Source: Seriola aureovittata
Lineage: Eukaryota > Chordata > Actinopteri > Carangiformes > Carangidae
Length of the DNA stretch: 64,000 bases
Assembly: GCF_021018895.1 (NCBI RefSeq)
Contig: NC_079376.1
Coordinates: forward strand, 21,827,001 to 21,891,000
Direction: 5' to 3'
Under the pieces are notes generated by a model. That model had not been told where the DNA came from and searched no databases. It saw only the letters and a list, made by a program, of their open reading frames with translations. The number at the start of each line of letters is the position of its first letter. The first letter of the stretch is position 1. A program made the translations under genes and the position numbers. Positions 1 to 13,300 of the stretch are shown here, piece after piece.

Positions 1-1074
1 CAAAGCTGAGGTTTGGCTCTCAGCTGAAAGTCCCTCCCTTCCCCTCTTCTTCCTTTTCTTTTCTTTTCCTCTGTTTGTTATCGATGCAGACAGTGGGAGA
101 CATGAATGATGTGCATCTCTTGCCCACTGTGCCAGTGATCCGTGTTTGGATCTTCTTTTCAAATCCCCTTAAAGCAGCATTCAGGGGGCTGAAATATCTC
201 ATTTCAATTAGTTCAAATATCTCTGAGGGGAATATTACCGACGTGTTATGTGATGTGTAAACACTACAGCTGTTTGTAGGAACACAATTTTGCGCTTATT
301 TAATGATGCTTCATGAGACTGGTGAAAAGGCTAATAAACCACTATTATTTCACTTTGACACAAAGGTGTTGTTGCTGTACTGTTGGCACTTTTAATGGCA
401 TGGCATTTGAGCTGTGAAGATATCATTGTATTTATGATTCCAATCAAGGCTTTTAGTCAATTTTAAATTACAGTAAAAGTGCTGTAAGCAGGCTCTAAGT
501 GCCCCTGTGTAGATGGAAGTGACAGCAAGGGGCTGCTTCATTTAGTTAAAGCACGTTTAATGACCAAAGTGTCAAAATACTATTTATATTACTATTATAA
601 TACTATTGCACAGGCAGACAGATGATTAAAATAAACATAATCACATCCTGGAGAAAAATGTTAAAGGACAGAGGAACAAGATACAACAGATAATAGATAA
701 TAATTTTTCTCATACTGTAAGTACTCAACAGCAAACATGACAAAGCCATGGCAACAAATGCTTGAAAATAAGAATAAGGGATAACGAGATGCAGTATCAG
801 TAAGTGGGCAGCACTGACAGCAGTGATTACAGTTTTCTGTAGGTTGAGTGGGATATGAATGGAGGCGAGATGGAAAAGTCCAACAGCTCAGATGGAAGTC
901 CTTCAGAGACACTGAGACACTTCCATACACTCTTTAAAGCACTAGTTGTCCCGAGAGCTCGGCCTCTGTGTGCACCAGATTGGAACACTATTGTGATGGA
1001 CTTCAGAATAAGCAACCATGCTACATGTACACCACTACTTTAGAAGTTTAAGACTGGATTATTTTTATTTTCCA
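1..1074. other. Unclassified non-coding stretch
   Basis: No gene or recognised repeat is seen. The open frames here are all under 90 codons and show no family motif. The sequence is AT-rich and unique-looking, as expected for fish intergenic or intronic DNA. Confidence 0.5.
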
Positions 1075-1444
1075 TATTGTCAACCAATAGGCTAAGTGGA
1101 AAGGGTGAGCGGGCTTTTGCGGTAGCTGCACCCAAAACTTTGGAACAGTTTAGCTCTTTTAATTAAGTGTTCCGCCTCTGAGGACATCTTTAAGTCTAAT
1201 CTTAAAAACCCACATGTTTTCGTTGGCTTTTGAGTGTCGCTAAGGTTTTTATCTTTCACTTTTATCCCTTGTGTTTTTAATTCAAACTGTTCCATGTCTG
1301 TCTCAGACCATGAGATAGTTAACGCATCACATTTGAGCTATTTATTTGTTGTGTGTTTGTTGTTGAGTTTTATTGTACAGCACTTTGGTCAACCCTGGTT
1401 GCTGTAAATGTGCTTTATAAATAAACTTGATTTGATTTGATTTA
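1075..1444 (+). mobile_element. 5'-truncated L2/CR1-type LINE, 3' end
   Basis: The plus strand encodes the decayed C-terminus of a LINE ORF2 followed by its 3' UTR. Around 1107-1150 it reads ERAFAVAAP and then, after a one-base frame change, KLWNSL, which is the signature near the end of L2-like ORF2 proteins. Around 1185-1243 it reads DIFKSNL and, after a second frame change, LKTHMFSLAFECR followed by a TAA stop. The 3' UTR contains the usual 'cactttggtcaaccctg' and 'gtgctttataaataaa' motifs and ends in a short TTGAT-type repeat near 1425-1444, the kind of 3' tail these LINEs use to prime. The element is 5'-truncated and dead. The L2/CR1 placement rests on the motifs and tail; the exact family is not resolved. 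Confidence 0.75.
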
Positions 1445-2606
1445 ATATCATGAAAAGAATAAAACCAACAATGAAATTGCCCAACTAATAAGTATTGTGT
1501 GTGCAGCCTAATATGTCTTATTCCTGTGCACCATAGTTATCCAAGAACACATTAGTGAGCCACACTGTCGCACTGGGTAACATGTTCCTTCATTATGATA
1601 AACAGTCACTGCAATTGATTGTGACCAAATCTCACATACCTACACTCTCTTGGTGCTATAAAGTCCCCCAAATGGTTCAAATATGGATTAATCCACCGCT
1701 GAAAATAGTCCCCAAAAATGCACCTGTTTGAGTAATATTTGGGGAAAAAAAACAAAAACAAAACAAAACTATAATACATTGTTGTTTTAGGAAATTAAAA
1801 GTTCCCTGTGTTACAAATACATGCTACATGGTAACTGTGATCATGGTTTGAGTTTCTTTTATGATCAGAGAGAGAAAATGATCCAGTTAGAATTTCTTCA
1901 GGGAGTGCACTCCTCCACCAAGAATCCTATTGGATAACTGTGTGAGGCTTGCAACCACAACATTTAAAATGTGTTATCTCCAAACATTATTGGAGAAACT
2001 ATGTTGGACACATGGTAAATCACTGATCTATATAAGGAATAATAGTGTCCCAAAATGCAGGGCTTAAAGCAAGGGAAACTTCTTTGCCTGAAATGTGTTC
2101 GGGGGTTAGCTGTAGGCTACAAGCCAGATGGGTGACGGCTGTGGCGCATATCCCGACCCGTTTCAGAAAGACAAGAACACCAAATCTAATCGTTTCTAAA
2201 TGTGAATTCTCATGTTAACTTGAAAGATCCAAATGGAAGAAAAATGCAGTATTTACTCACCCACCCCTCAGTCGGAAACTAATTGTATTCAAGTCCAAAC
2301 ACAACTTTCAAAGCTGAATAGCCCATCCAATACGCCTATCTTTCAAACTTTTCCAAACAGCGTACGCGGCATAAAAGGCCTACTGCTGTCAAGCAATTAC
2401 CAAATTAGTCCAAAAGATTGCAACAATGATATGAAAACAAAATGAATAGCCTATTCATTGCAGTGCTTTTTCGAGGTAGCGTGGTCACGTGCATTACTGA
2501 GCTGACATTTCACTGAGTGTACACAAAGTGTAAACAAAGGTATTTATTAATAAAGTAGGTCTATTTGAGTCATACAAAATATAGGGTTCCTCATGGCTGT
2601 ATACAT
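1445..2606. other. Unclassified non-coding stretch
   Basis: No gene is seen. An A-rich patch lies at about 1745-1772. Nothing in either strand resembles a conserved protein motif. Confidence 0.5.
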
Positions 2607-2623
2607 CTCTCTCTCTCTCTCTA

Positions 2624-2658
<35 letters not shown>
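2607..2658. repeat. (CT)8-ACAA-(AG)16 mirrored microsatellite
   Basis: Eight CT units (2607-2622) are separated by four bases from sixteen AG units (2627-2658). The two halves are complementary, so the first half can pair with the second to form a hairpin with a very short loop. This differs from an ordinary one-direction dinucleotide repeat. Confidence 0.95.
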
Positions 2659-2659
<1 letters not shown>

Positions 2660-3908
2660 CACGGTGCCAGAGAACTTTACGACATGAGAATGGACCCATG
2701 GGGCTTACCACACTGTAACTGTGCATTGTCACAATGGCAACCAAACATGTTTTGTTTATCGTATGTCTACCTATTGTTTTTCTGCACAGCTGTTTCACAA
2801 GAAAAGACTTCCAGCGACTCAGAGAAAACCTGCACGAGCAGGAAGTGTAAGAAATAGCTCAAAGCCGAACAACAGAACTGCAACATGGAACCAACTGAAA
2901 ATCATTAGTACAGGGAAACAGAACGGAGAGTGTGACATGGTTATGTTGTTGTATTGATGGAAGTGGCGGTCAGAAAATGTACGTCATGCTCATAGATATT
3001 TGTGACCCATTTTTAAAGATTCATGTCATCAGTAGGAACTAATGGGCTTGGGGCTGAGTGCCACAGACAGGGTAGGAAAGTCACAAAGTATAAAGAGATA
3101 AACTTATCCATTGTTGATGGTGTTCTCATGGGAGTGGTTCATGGTGAGGAAAGTATAGAGTAACAGAGGGTGATGGTAAGGTTCAGTGGCTTCATTTGCA
3201 AAATTCTGTAGATTTGAACCATTTATAAGAATTTATTCATTTTATATTTGATGGTTATAATATGTAGTGTGTTATAACTGGCTTTGTCTTTTAAATCATA
3301 AAATATCTTTCAGTATTCACTGACAGGCTACAACCACAACTACTTGAACTGTTCTGTTTTAGATCTATTGAAAATGTGCACTTTGCTATAAGACTTAGTC
3401 ATTCCCTTTATTACCTCTCTATATCCCCTTTCTCATAGTGAATTAATTTCCCATGCACATTCAGTTCAGGTACACATAAGTAGGGGATTCACAGACACTG
3501 ACCTTTCCCACCCTTGAACTTTTGGGGTTTTGCAGTGGATAAGAACAGCAAAGTGCCTGCATTGTAACTTTTTACATCACTTAGTACAAGTCACTTTAAT
3601 AGACAGTTCAAACGGAACAGAATTCCAGAGAATCTGTTTTTATTAGCCAAGTATGCAAGCATACAACGAATGTGTGCTGACTTTTGCAACATAGAAAAAT
3701 AGGAATAAAAATAGAGCAAAATCTATTTACACACAATTATGATAGTTGTGAAATGGTATATGGCATTTTGAAATAAAATACGGACTATGCTATGGAAAAG
3801 GAAATGAAGTGTATGAAGTATACGAAAATTAGAGGTGACACGAATAACCAATAAATCGTGGAAAAGTGAAGGTGGACAGCAATGTGCAATGTTAAGTCCA
3901 ATTAGATG
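2659..3908. other. Unclassified non-coding stretch
   Basis: No gene or transposon is recognised. The longest open frame is about 80 codons (2721-2957, plus strand) with no motif and is taken as chance. Confidence 0.45.

Positions 3909-3977
<69 letters not shown>
3909..3977. repeat. Compound (AC)n(AT)n microsatellite
   Basis: About eleven AC units (3909-3930) run directly into about twenty-three AT units (3931-3977). The reverse complement produces a spurious VCVCVC reading frame that should not be called a gene. Confidence 0.97.
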
Positions 3978-3978
<1 letters not shown>

Positions 3979-6900
3979 TGTATATGGAAACATATAAAAC
4001 CTCATCTGCAGCTTTCTTCTAACCTCTACAGGAAAACATTTGAGGTATTCCTCATGTTGTCAGTCGCCACGGCAAAACACTTGACAAGTCGTATCTCAGT
4101 TCCAACAGCTTGTCAGTAGAAAAACGGAGCATTCCCTTCACAGTCTTTGTCCTCCATGTTTTAACGGCATCCTGACAACATTATGGTGAAGGTGCGCGGC
4201 CCTGACCTCTTCGTTACTCTGTTGCAATCCATCAGAGGTGAAGTGGATAGAGTTTAGTTTGTCACTCCGTTACTATTGATCTCATGTCTTGAAGCACGGA
4301 GTCAATTGGCTGTCAGGGTATCACTGTCTGTGACCTGCTGACATACTGGCCTCTGTGGGGACGGTGTAACTGAATACACCACTTAAAAATATGGTTATAG
4401 AAATAGAAAAATAAATAAATAAATGAATTAAAGTCATGACTAATTTTCTGGTCACCACAGCTAATCGTGTTATTCGCACAATCAGTCAGATGAGCTTTCA
4501 TGAAGCGTGTAAAATCGGTTGATTGACGTTGTTCACTTTAACCATGATCACGAGGCCATGAGTGACAGGAAGATTATGTAATTGTTATCTATTTGTAAAA
4601 ATGTAGCATTAGAGATGTAAAACATTACACTTTGTACATCACACGTTTGTTCGCATGTACTGTCATTTCATCCACTGACCCTCTGATGTCTCCTCATGTA
4701 CAGAACAAAGGCATTTCTTTCCTTTAATGATTTTGCTCTTAAACTGACATCAAATAAACTACAAATAGATGATTTGAAGTGATTCTCTTTTCAAATTGAG
4801 AGAATTAAAGTAAAAATACACTTTCTAATTCCCCGCAGAGTTTTATACCTCCACACTAACATCTAAAGAAATTATTAAACTTTTATGAAATGTAATTTTA
4901 GGCTATTAATGATAAGCTTGAGGGAAAATGAGCAGTGGTACTACATCACACAGCAATGGTCACATATTTAACGAGTGAGTTAGAGCTGTTTGAACTACCA
5001 TCAGCTAAGATCACTACACTGATAATGAAATGAGATGCATCAGGATGTGTCTGATAGTTGAGGTGGTGGTTGACTGATCAATCACAATACATTCTCTTTT
5101 CAGTGATCAGCAGTTAGTGCAAGAAGTATTAACTTCTTTGACTGAAGTGAACTGTTAGGTAAATGTTACATTAAACATACACACTGTATGTATTATTGGT
5201 ATATTGTAAGTAGGGTTGCCACCTTCTATGTGAAGAAATAAGGAACACCCCCCCCACCCCAAATGGGGATGCAAAGATTTTTTGAGAATTCAGAATGGCT
5301 TATAAGCCAAAATAACAAAAAAATGGAGCCTAATTACAGTACTTTGGCACAGTGGAGCTTTGAGCTAAATGCTAACATCAGTATGCTAACACAATCACAA
5401 TGATAGCCTAAAGCTGATGTTTAGCAAGTATAAAGCTTGTTTTTGTCTCCATTGCAGTATAGCATGTGAGCATGTTAACATTTGCGTTTTAGCTCTGCTG
5501 AGGCTGATGGGAATGTCATTAGTTTAACAGGTATTTGCTCATAAACCTAACTTTAACTTGAACGTGAACCAGACTTCATGGCAATTCATCAAGCATTTGT
5601 CCAGATAGTTCACATGAAACCAAAAAAAAAAAAGAAAAGAAAAAAAAAGATAAGAAATAACCTAATTTCAGCTGAATCAAATTGTAACCTGTCACACTGG
5701 CTTTGACGCTCTTACCACCTCCACTAACCAGTTTCTTGGATGACACCCTGTAATCGAATAATCCATGTGTAATAATACGTCAGTTTTGCACCTACACGTC
5801 TAGACTATTCCCACTTTCAGGTCAAGGCAAGATCCACTCCATTTTCTCTCTAAAAGACTGAACTCAAATTACCAGTTTTATTATCTCATGCTGCCGATAA
5901 ACGTCTCACACATTCTCTTTCAGCCATATGAGCAATTATTGAAGCAATGCAGTCAGTGTCATTGTCTCAAAATGATGAATTAACCGACCAGATGACAGTC
6001 GGTGCCTAAATCAGTCAATCAGTCCACATGCCACCCTGGGGAGACAGAGAGACATCCGTCTTCTCATGACAGTTGATTTATTTACTGATCAGTGACCACT
6101 TCATCCCCAGGGGAAAATGTGTTCAAGTGCTTTGAAGCAACAGCCAGAGACCCAGTGTGGCATGCAGATTAGACTGTGAAGAAACAATAAAGGTCGCTGA
6201 AGTATATCCAGGGGTTTTCAGTTTGAGTTTGGTTATTCTGAAGTCCTGAGATCCTGATATCATCTCTGTTCGTCTCTCTATTTATTTCTAAATGTTCTCC
6301 TTTGTGATTGGTATCATTTAATAAGGGAAATCACTACAGGGTAGTTGTTTTTACCTGGAGTCACCACTTTTGCTACTCACTATCAGGAGCAACCAGATTT
6401 TACATTTCACTGCAAGTTCTTCAACAATGAATGCAACTGATAAATTTATCAGTAAATACATTTTGAGTCTTTCACATAAAGCTAAATAAAGCTCTTTGCT
6501 GTAAACGAATGAAATAACTTATTTTTATGTAACACTCCTCCTCACACCTGAAACCATTTCCAATAGATGTCAGACGTTGACAGACATCACACAGATTTCC
6601 AGTAAGAAATGGCAGCTAGTAGCAGTGCTAAAGCTAACATAATAAAACACAATGCTAGCTCTTTCAATGACAAAATGAGGCGTGTGGATGTAGCACAGGT
6701 TAAACACACAGAAGACATATCAGGGATTTCTGACACTCACAATATCTCACAAAGGAACCACAGATAATTAACATGGTCGCAAAATGAATGCAAATTTGCC
6801 ACTCCTGGCAGTCATCCAATATTAACACTTGATTCAGCCAAATGTACAGGAGCTATATACACTGTTTGCATCTGGCTTCACTTGGTAATGAACTGCTACA

Positions 6901-8024
6901 AGCACATAAAACAACAAAAGAAGCTGAAAGTTGGCACAGGCCTCCCTTGATTTTCTCATTAGCACTCAGTCATTCTGGTGTGGTTTCTACCTTTTGTTTC
7001 CTCAGAAACACTGTCTACCGGTACATGTAATGTATATAGCTCTTCTGATCAAGTGCGCCGTGGCTTTAGACACAAACATTGCTCCTGACCTAACGGCACA
7101 ATACAGTATGTTTGATCTTCAAAATGCTTCATAATTCCTGGAGGCTGCAGAAAAAGAGTTCAGTGTAATTATCTCTGTTGCTGAAGACGATGCATTTTTT
7201 TTTTAATGAGTATTTTATTTTCTTCTTGTGGCGTACATGTCAGTGTTGCAGAAAGAAACGCTACAGTTTGACCTCGACCCGTTCCCCAACCACACAAGCT
7301 TATATAATCTAAACCGAGCATTATGCTTTGCTCGCGAATGGGTTTTTGAATGTTCAGCATAAACATATTACCTAGCTTGAATATAAAGGAATATCGCTTT
7401 ATGAATATGTTTCATAGTGGATCATTGGGTGTAAGAATGTTGAGACAGAGCACCAGAGTTAACTGTACTCCTTAAGGCATAGCTCGGAGAGATTATGTGA
7501 AAGAAAAGTTTCTACAATTATATTCCTTTTTTCTGCAGCCTCCGTGAAAGCTACTTTTCAAGCTGCTGTCAGATTATCACTTAGACATTTGTCGACATAA
7601 GCAGATTTTCAATAGCACTCCTGATTTGCAGGGAAGTACAATAGAATGTTTTCAGCATCTTTTGGGCAAATTTCATTTGCTTCTTACGGTTGGCAATTAC
7701 CTCCTCAGGTCTGAATGCTGACAGGGCATTGTGCAATGGCTGTGCTGTGAGTGGCTAATACTGTACATCCTTGTATATGAAATATGGTATAGGGGCATGT
7801 GGGAAATGTAATGGCAGATAAACAGCTGTGGTGCAGGAGAGAGGAAGCTCATTATTGTAATGCTGATGTAATTTGGAAACCCAGCGAAGCGCTTCATCAA
7901 CACACATGTGTTCCACAGATAAGGTAATATGTGGGTCTCTTTTAACACCTGCCAATTATGCTACATGTCACATCACCTGGCTGTCAGCCAACTGCTCCTA
8001 AAAACTAAATGACACAACACAAAA
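3978..8024. other. Unclassified non-coding stretch with small low-complexity patches
   Basis: About 4 kb without a recognisable gene. Minor features are an AAAT-type patch near 4408-4425, a C-rich run near 5248-5262, an A-rich run at about 5620-5650 and a T-run ending near 7204. The stretch starting near 5213 (motif 'gggttgccacctt') resembles the edge of a common fish interspersed repeat, but I could not set its ends. Open frames are all short and unlike known proteins. Confidence 0.4.
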
Positions 8025-8389
8025 GCCGTGTCCCAATTCAGGAGCTTTGGAGTACGTGGTCAACGAAGGCGTGGCCTTTGTCGCCGCCATAGAGGGTGAA
8101 CGCCAAACCAAAATGTACGCTTTGCCTCACCAGCTGTGCCCGCCCTTATCGTTGCGTCACAAAGCGCCGCACCTCGGGGGTTTTAACAGTTGTACTGTTA
8201 GCTGTTCAACTGAGCTGAAACCCAACACAGTTTAAAGTCTAGTCCTCACGCTCTCTGTAGCCGTTGTTTGCTGCCATATTATTTATATGACCTGTGTCCA
8301 GTAAGGGATCTACCCAAATGGGACAGCCTGGTTGCGCCGCTGTGATGCAATCGGCCTTCAAATGCAGCCTCTGAATTGGAAGACAGGTG
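8025..8389. mobile_element. Non-autonomous DNA transposon, copy 1
   Basis: The left end starts 'gccgtgtcccaattcagg' and the right end, read on the other strand, starts 'cacctgtcttccaattcag', giving imperfect terminal inverted repeats. The interior shares blocks with 21163-21677: 'caccagctgtgccc', 'ttttaacag-tgt-c-gttagctgtt' (dashes mark differences), 'aactgagctg' and 'ccggccttcaaatgcagcc'-like ends. No transposase is encoded. Two copies with inverted ends in one window support a MITE-like element mobilised in trans. I could not read a clean target-site duplication, so the superfamily is left open. Confidence 0.7.
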
Positions 8390-10248
8390 CTGTTTATCAT
8401 TGCCTGCCAAAGTGTTCCATATGAATGAAACTGTTGCTTACCTGCATTTATTATGGCTAAGGCTTAGTTTAGTTAGATGATCAAACTGAAATGCTGTTTA
8501 TTCAGACTTCATTGTTGATTTGTGATTCAGAGATGTAAAACTGGGTTAGGTGTGGTTCGGTTTTAGGGAAAGAACGCAGTCACTTTTAAATGATATGGGT
8601 ATGAATTGGTATGAAAGAGTGGAAGATAACAGCGTTTTTGCCCAGGACATATGCTACCTGGTTAAGGGTGGGGGAGACTGGGTATAGGGACAAAATGTTT
8701 AAAGCTAGAAAAAGGTCATGAGTTAAGCTGCTTGCGAACAACGGAACAAGCTGTTAACACAACACTGACATATTATTACTGGTAGCAAGATTATCACAGC
8801 GATAACACCGACATATAGTCACATTATTAAGTTGGCAAAAACCAAGCACACACAGAGAAACAGCAGCACTCACTTAAAGTCAATTTTCTGGCCACCGGTC
8901 CAATATACACTCTACTTTTAGCTCCGTTTTGGTCTCTTCCAACTCCTGAGAAAAATATCTTGTCAGGAGCTGTTTGTTGACTCTGTCTGTCTGTTTTTTT
9001 TTTTTTTTTTTTTGGTGCTGGGTAGATAAGGTTTGGTGGGATTGTCAGAGCCGCTTAAAAACAGCTGGCTGCTCAAGCTGGAAAACAGAGTTGATAAGAG
9101 CGATGAGACTGAATGAAAACAGTAAAGTTGTGGCTCATAAAACCAAAATAATGAGCTGTGGAAAAAGAAAAAAAAAAAACGCTCCACAGAGCTGAAGGCA
9201 GCTGCAGAGTCTTTGTGGGTTCATCAGTGTCAGTGACCCCTTTCACATTACATATACAGTAGTCATTTGATCCATTGTTAATATGAACAAAATACAGAAA
9301 AGCTTTCATAAAAGAATTGAATGCTTTATTTTTACATTGTCTTGTGCTCAAACAACTCCTGTCGAAAAACATTTGGCTTTTTAAATTCTCCACTATATGT
9401 TTATACTGTATATATAGTATAAATATGTATACAAATAATTGCAGCAGTTACTTGTTTTTTTTCCCATTTCCTCCCCCCCTCCTCACCTTTTCCTCCTCCT
9501 CTTAAACAGTGAGAGTGACTGACAAACCCTAGTGATTGAACCCCCCATATACGATAACATTTAAGCTGCCGATCAATAGATAATTACCACAAATTTAATT
9601 ACCCATTCACACTGTGGATAAGCTGCTTTACAGAAGAAAAAAAAAAGCAACAAATAAGCTTGCTTAATGTGTAGTGACTGGAGAGGAACATTTGAAGTCA
9701 ATGATGATCACATTATTGCGGGTGGGGACATGAGAGGGACTAGTCCATCATTCAGATGTATTTCATTTACAGCACATACTCATACTATCAATACATTTCT
9801 AACTCCACCTGATCAACCAAAATGCCTTACTCAAAATATGTCACGTCTCCAAGTTAAAGCAGAAACAATCCTGATGACATAATCAGGAGCAAAAAGCCCT
9901 CCACATTAACGGATGAGCATACCTCATTTTCGGACTTTTCCATTTAAAACCTGCTCAGAATAAGTATGTCGTCTTACAGACAGCACCTATCTCCAAGCCA
10001 AGGCCGTGGGTTTGGTTTTATCAATGGACTTTTTTTTTTGTCAGAAGACCAAACTAATATGAGCACTTGTTCTCTATCTCGCAATTCTCATTCATACGCA
10101 CACGTTGTGCACACAGGTTCATTGACGACTCTAAATGTCCCAGAGGTGTGAATGTGAGTGTGTACGGCTGTTCGTCTGTGATAGACTGCCGACATGTCTA
10201 GGGTGAACGTGATTTCAAATCTCACCTGAGATATCATTTTGTTGTATT
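8390..10248. other. Unclassified non-coding stretch
   Basis: No gene is recognised. A 20-base T-run lies at 8994-9013, an A-run at about 9169-9179, and a C/T-rich stretch near 9460-9500. The 106-codon minus-strand frame at 9073-9393 runs through the A-run and has no domain signature. Confidence 0.45.
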
Positions 10249-10375
10249 TTCAATTCAATTCAATTTCTATTCAACTTTACAATATTATGTAGAAAAACCC
10301 GACAGTTCCCACAATGAGCAGCACTTGGCGACAGCGGAGAGGAAAAAGAAAAGAAACAGCAGGGTGGGGAGTTGT
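10249..10375 (-). mobile_element. LINE 3' UTR/tail fragment, minus strand
   Basis: The plus strand opens with three TTCAA-type repeats followed by 'tttctattcaactttac', which is the reverse complement of a LINE 3' tail. It continues through 'atgagcagcacttggcgaca', a block found in a very common fish LINE 3' UTR. Only the last ~125 bases survive; no coding part is attached. Confidence 0.65.
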
Positions 10376-13300
10376 CTACCTTGACCAACACATACTCAAC
10401 AAGTTCATGCTGGAGCCACAACGATGAACGATCTCATCTTTGAATTAGATTGTATTATTTTTCATTCAGCTTCAGGTCCTTACTGTCTGTATCAGGGGTC
10501 ATTTTCATTACATGAAGCCTGTGAAAACTCAATGCAACAGTTTTTCTACAGAATAATTATTTCTCTCCATTACTATTAAACTAAATTTGAAATGTGAAAT
10601 TGCTGGTGTTCCCCTGAATATTTTCATCATTATTAAATGATTAAACGCATCGATTCTGCTGCAATCTTCATGTCATGCACAACCCTGTCAAACGGTTCAC
10701 CTTCAAGCATCACAACTTCTGCCTTTTCACTGGTCACAAGAGCGCTGAAAGACAGTATCCAACAGACAAACATCAGACGGATGACTGAATGATGTGGCTA
10801 AGATGTATCGAGTGCACACAGCCTGACAGGTAGAAACAACAGAGAGAATAAAACAACATTGTATTTGAAGAAAATACATTTGAGAAGAGGTTACACATAT
10901 GTTGTGTAATAGACAAACTCAGGCTTTTTTACTCTTATAGCTGGGGCAGAGAGTACACCCAGAGGCAGCTGTCATTTCTGCTGCATTTGTTATTGATCTG
11001 ATTTTAAAATCTGCTACATATGTACAGTAGGAATTAAATATTGTTTAAATTAGTGTGAATAATCACTGCAGTAATGTTGGTTGTCATTTTTTAAAAACAT
11101 GAAATGCACAACACACAAAGTTCTGCTTGTGCTGCAGTGACACAGATGTTTATGGTGCATCAGCTGAATCAATTGAATACGTCGGTTTTATTCTTTACGA
11201 CCACAATAATTACCATAATTACTGCATGTCAATCATTCCTGGAATCAATACCTCACAGCCTTTGTCTTTACCTCGGAGATTTGTATCTTGTCAAAACATT
11301 CCCAGCAGAAGAGGATCGGGGATCAGGGAAGTGAATTAATGAGGAATCTAGCCCGATAGCTACACAGCTGAATCTTATAATCACTGGAACACAGAATAAC
11401 CTGTAACATAATGCTACAAAGCCAATGTTGTGTGATCATCATACACACACAAACAGGCTTTGTTCCTACAGGCAGATTCCTGCTGCTCCCTGAAACCAGC
11501 ACAACTTCAATAGAGAATACACAATACATATAGGCTATGCAACGTGCTGATGCATTATTTCAGAATAGACTACATGATTAGGCAAAACTAAATTTGTCAA
11601 AAAGAAAAAGTATTTACAAAATATAAACTTTGCAGGAAAATCCATTTATTCCAATGGAATCACAATGATCAGGAGGCAAAATTAATCTGCACAAATGTGC
11701 AGAGGGTTCAACTTCAGGAAACTTTCACACGTGAATTTGCACAGTTCACTAATAATTGACTGTGACTGACTAGCATTAATCCCGGCTGGTTAGCGAGTCA
11801 GTTAACTCGCCAGTACAGCACTTCCACAGTAGCCCTTCCACAGTAGCCCTGTGCCTCTATTTCGCACAGTTGACCGAATGTCACTTTGTGGTGTGATCGT
11901 TTGCCATCCTCATGATGACTATGACTAAAAAAGATTCTGTGTTTGCCTGGTTGGTTAGCTAACGATGTGCTAAGTAAACACGCCACACATCAAGAACAGA
12001 TTAATCATCATGAGAAGAACTCCTGGAGAAAGAGTTGTACAGTGCTTTCTGTTTCTCTGTATGAGCTTTGTCAAGTGTGAGACAAATAACCCTGATCCTC
12101 AGTACCATTAAATCAAAAATCTGTGACCCCCAAATTCTTCTGACAACTCTTTTGACACATACGGCTTTGACATGAAACATCCATTTGCTTATCTGCTGCA
12201 AGGCCGGACACTTCAGAGATGTTTCTTTGAGCTCCATCTGCTTCTGTCACTTTTCACTTAGATGTCTCTATTCAAGCTGTTCCACTGAGAGATATCTTAT
12301 CTCCTTATCCCGAATTCTGTTAAAAAAATATATATTACGGCACAAATGAGTTTGCAAACTTGAGCATTGTTTACTTTTACATCTGCATTAACCATTTCTC
12401 TCAGATAATGCATGACTTTTATTTTTAGCATGCATTGTCCATGGATGGTAACATCAACGGTCAGTGCACCATTTTAATCCAAACTGACACTGAACTATGG
12501 ATGTATTAGCGTGGCTGATTAGTTTTTTATTTTGTTAACTGTATGAGCAACTAAGAAATGGCACTGATTGGTCAGTCACCTTCTTCTATATAGGCCCATT
12601 TACAATATGCTATATTTCATTTTTACCCCACTAGATACTGGGTACAAGAATCCCAATCACAACTGGCATCACCATTACATTTGGTATGGATAAATTTGGC
12701 TCTGTTTGGCCTATGACAGCTCAAAAAAACATATGGATTTTAAATTCCAATGACTGTAAACCCTGATATAGACTATAACGTCTACACCAAGTCTGTTTTC
12801 TAGTTCATGATCGCTGTCCAAGGTGCTGATTCTGAGACTGCCAAGGAAGTGAATTCTGCAGATATGTTTTTGTTTATTTTATCATTTCTGGTCATCACTC
12901 TGGTGTTTTCTCTGATCTTTTTTTCCCCCAGTATTATCTACCAAAAGACACAGATGTATAGTGTGTGTAAAAAAAGGAAATATTCTTGAGAAAAACATAT
13001 TCACATCAATATGTTAATAAATATACCCTATACATGTGCCTCCATTTGTTGTCAACAGGTATAAAGCCCTTTCTGTTATATTATATTGCTGAAAGCAGAA
13101 GTCTGAGCTGCAGGGTGCTGCCAAGAGTGGATGAAAAAATCTTCAGTTTGTCATTTAGACTTCAATGTTAAAGAATTTAATGTTTTAAGTTTGCAGCCTA
13201 TGGTTGCTTTCAATTTGAATCTGTTTGACTGGATTTCCACAACCTTAGAATATACACATTGTTAGTAGATTAGTTGTATCACATAGAACACACGTAGAAA

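Noticed and set aside
12807..12989. Possible small membrane protein (one hydrophobic segment)
   Set aside because: Only 60 codons, AT-rich, no conservation evidence, and hydrophobic runs are common in T-rich chance frames.
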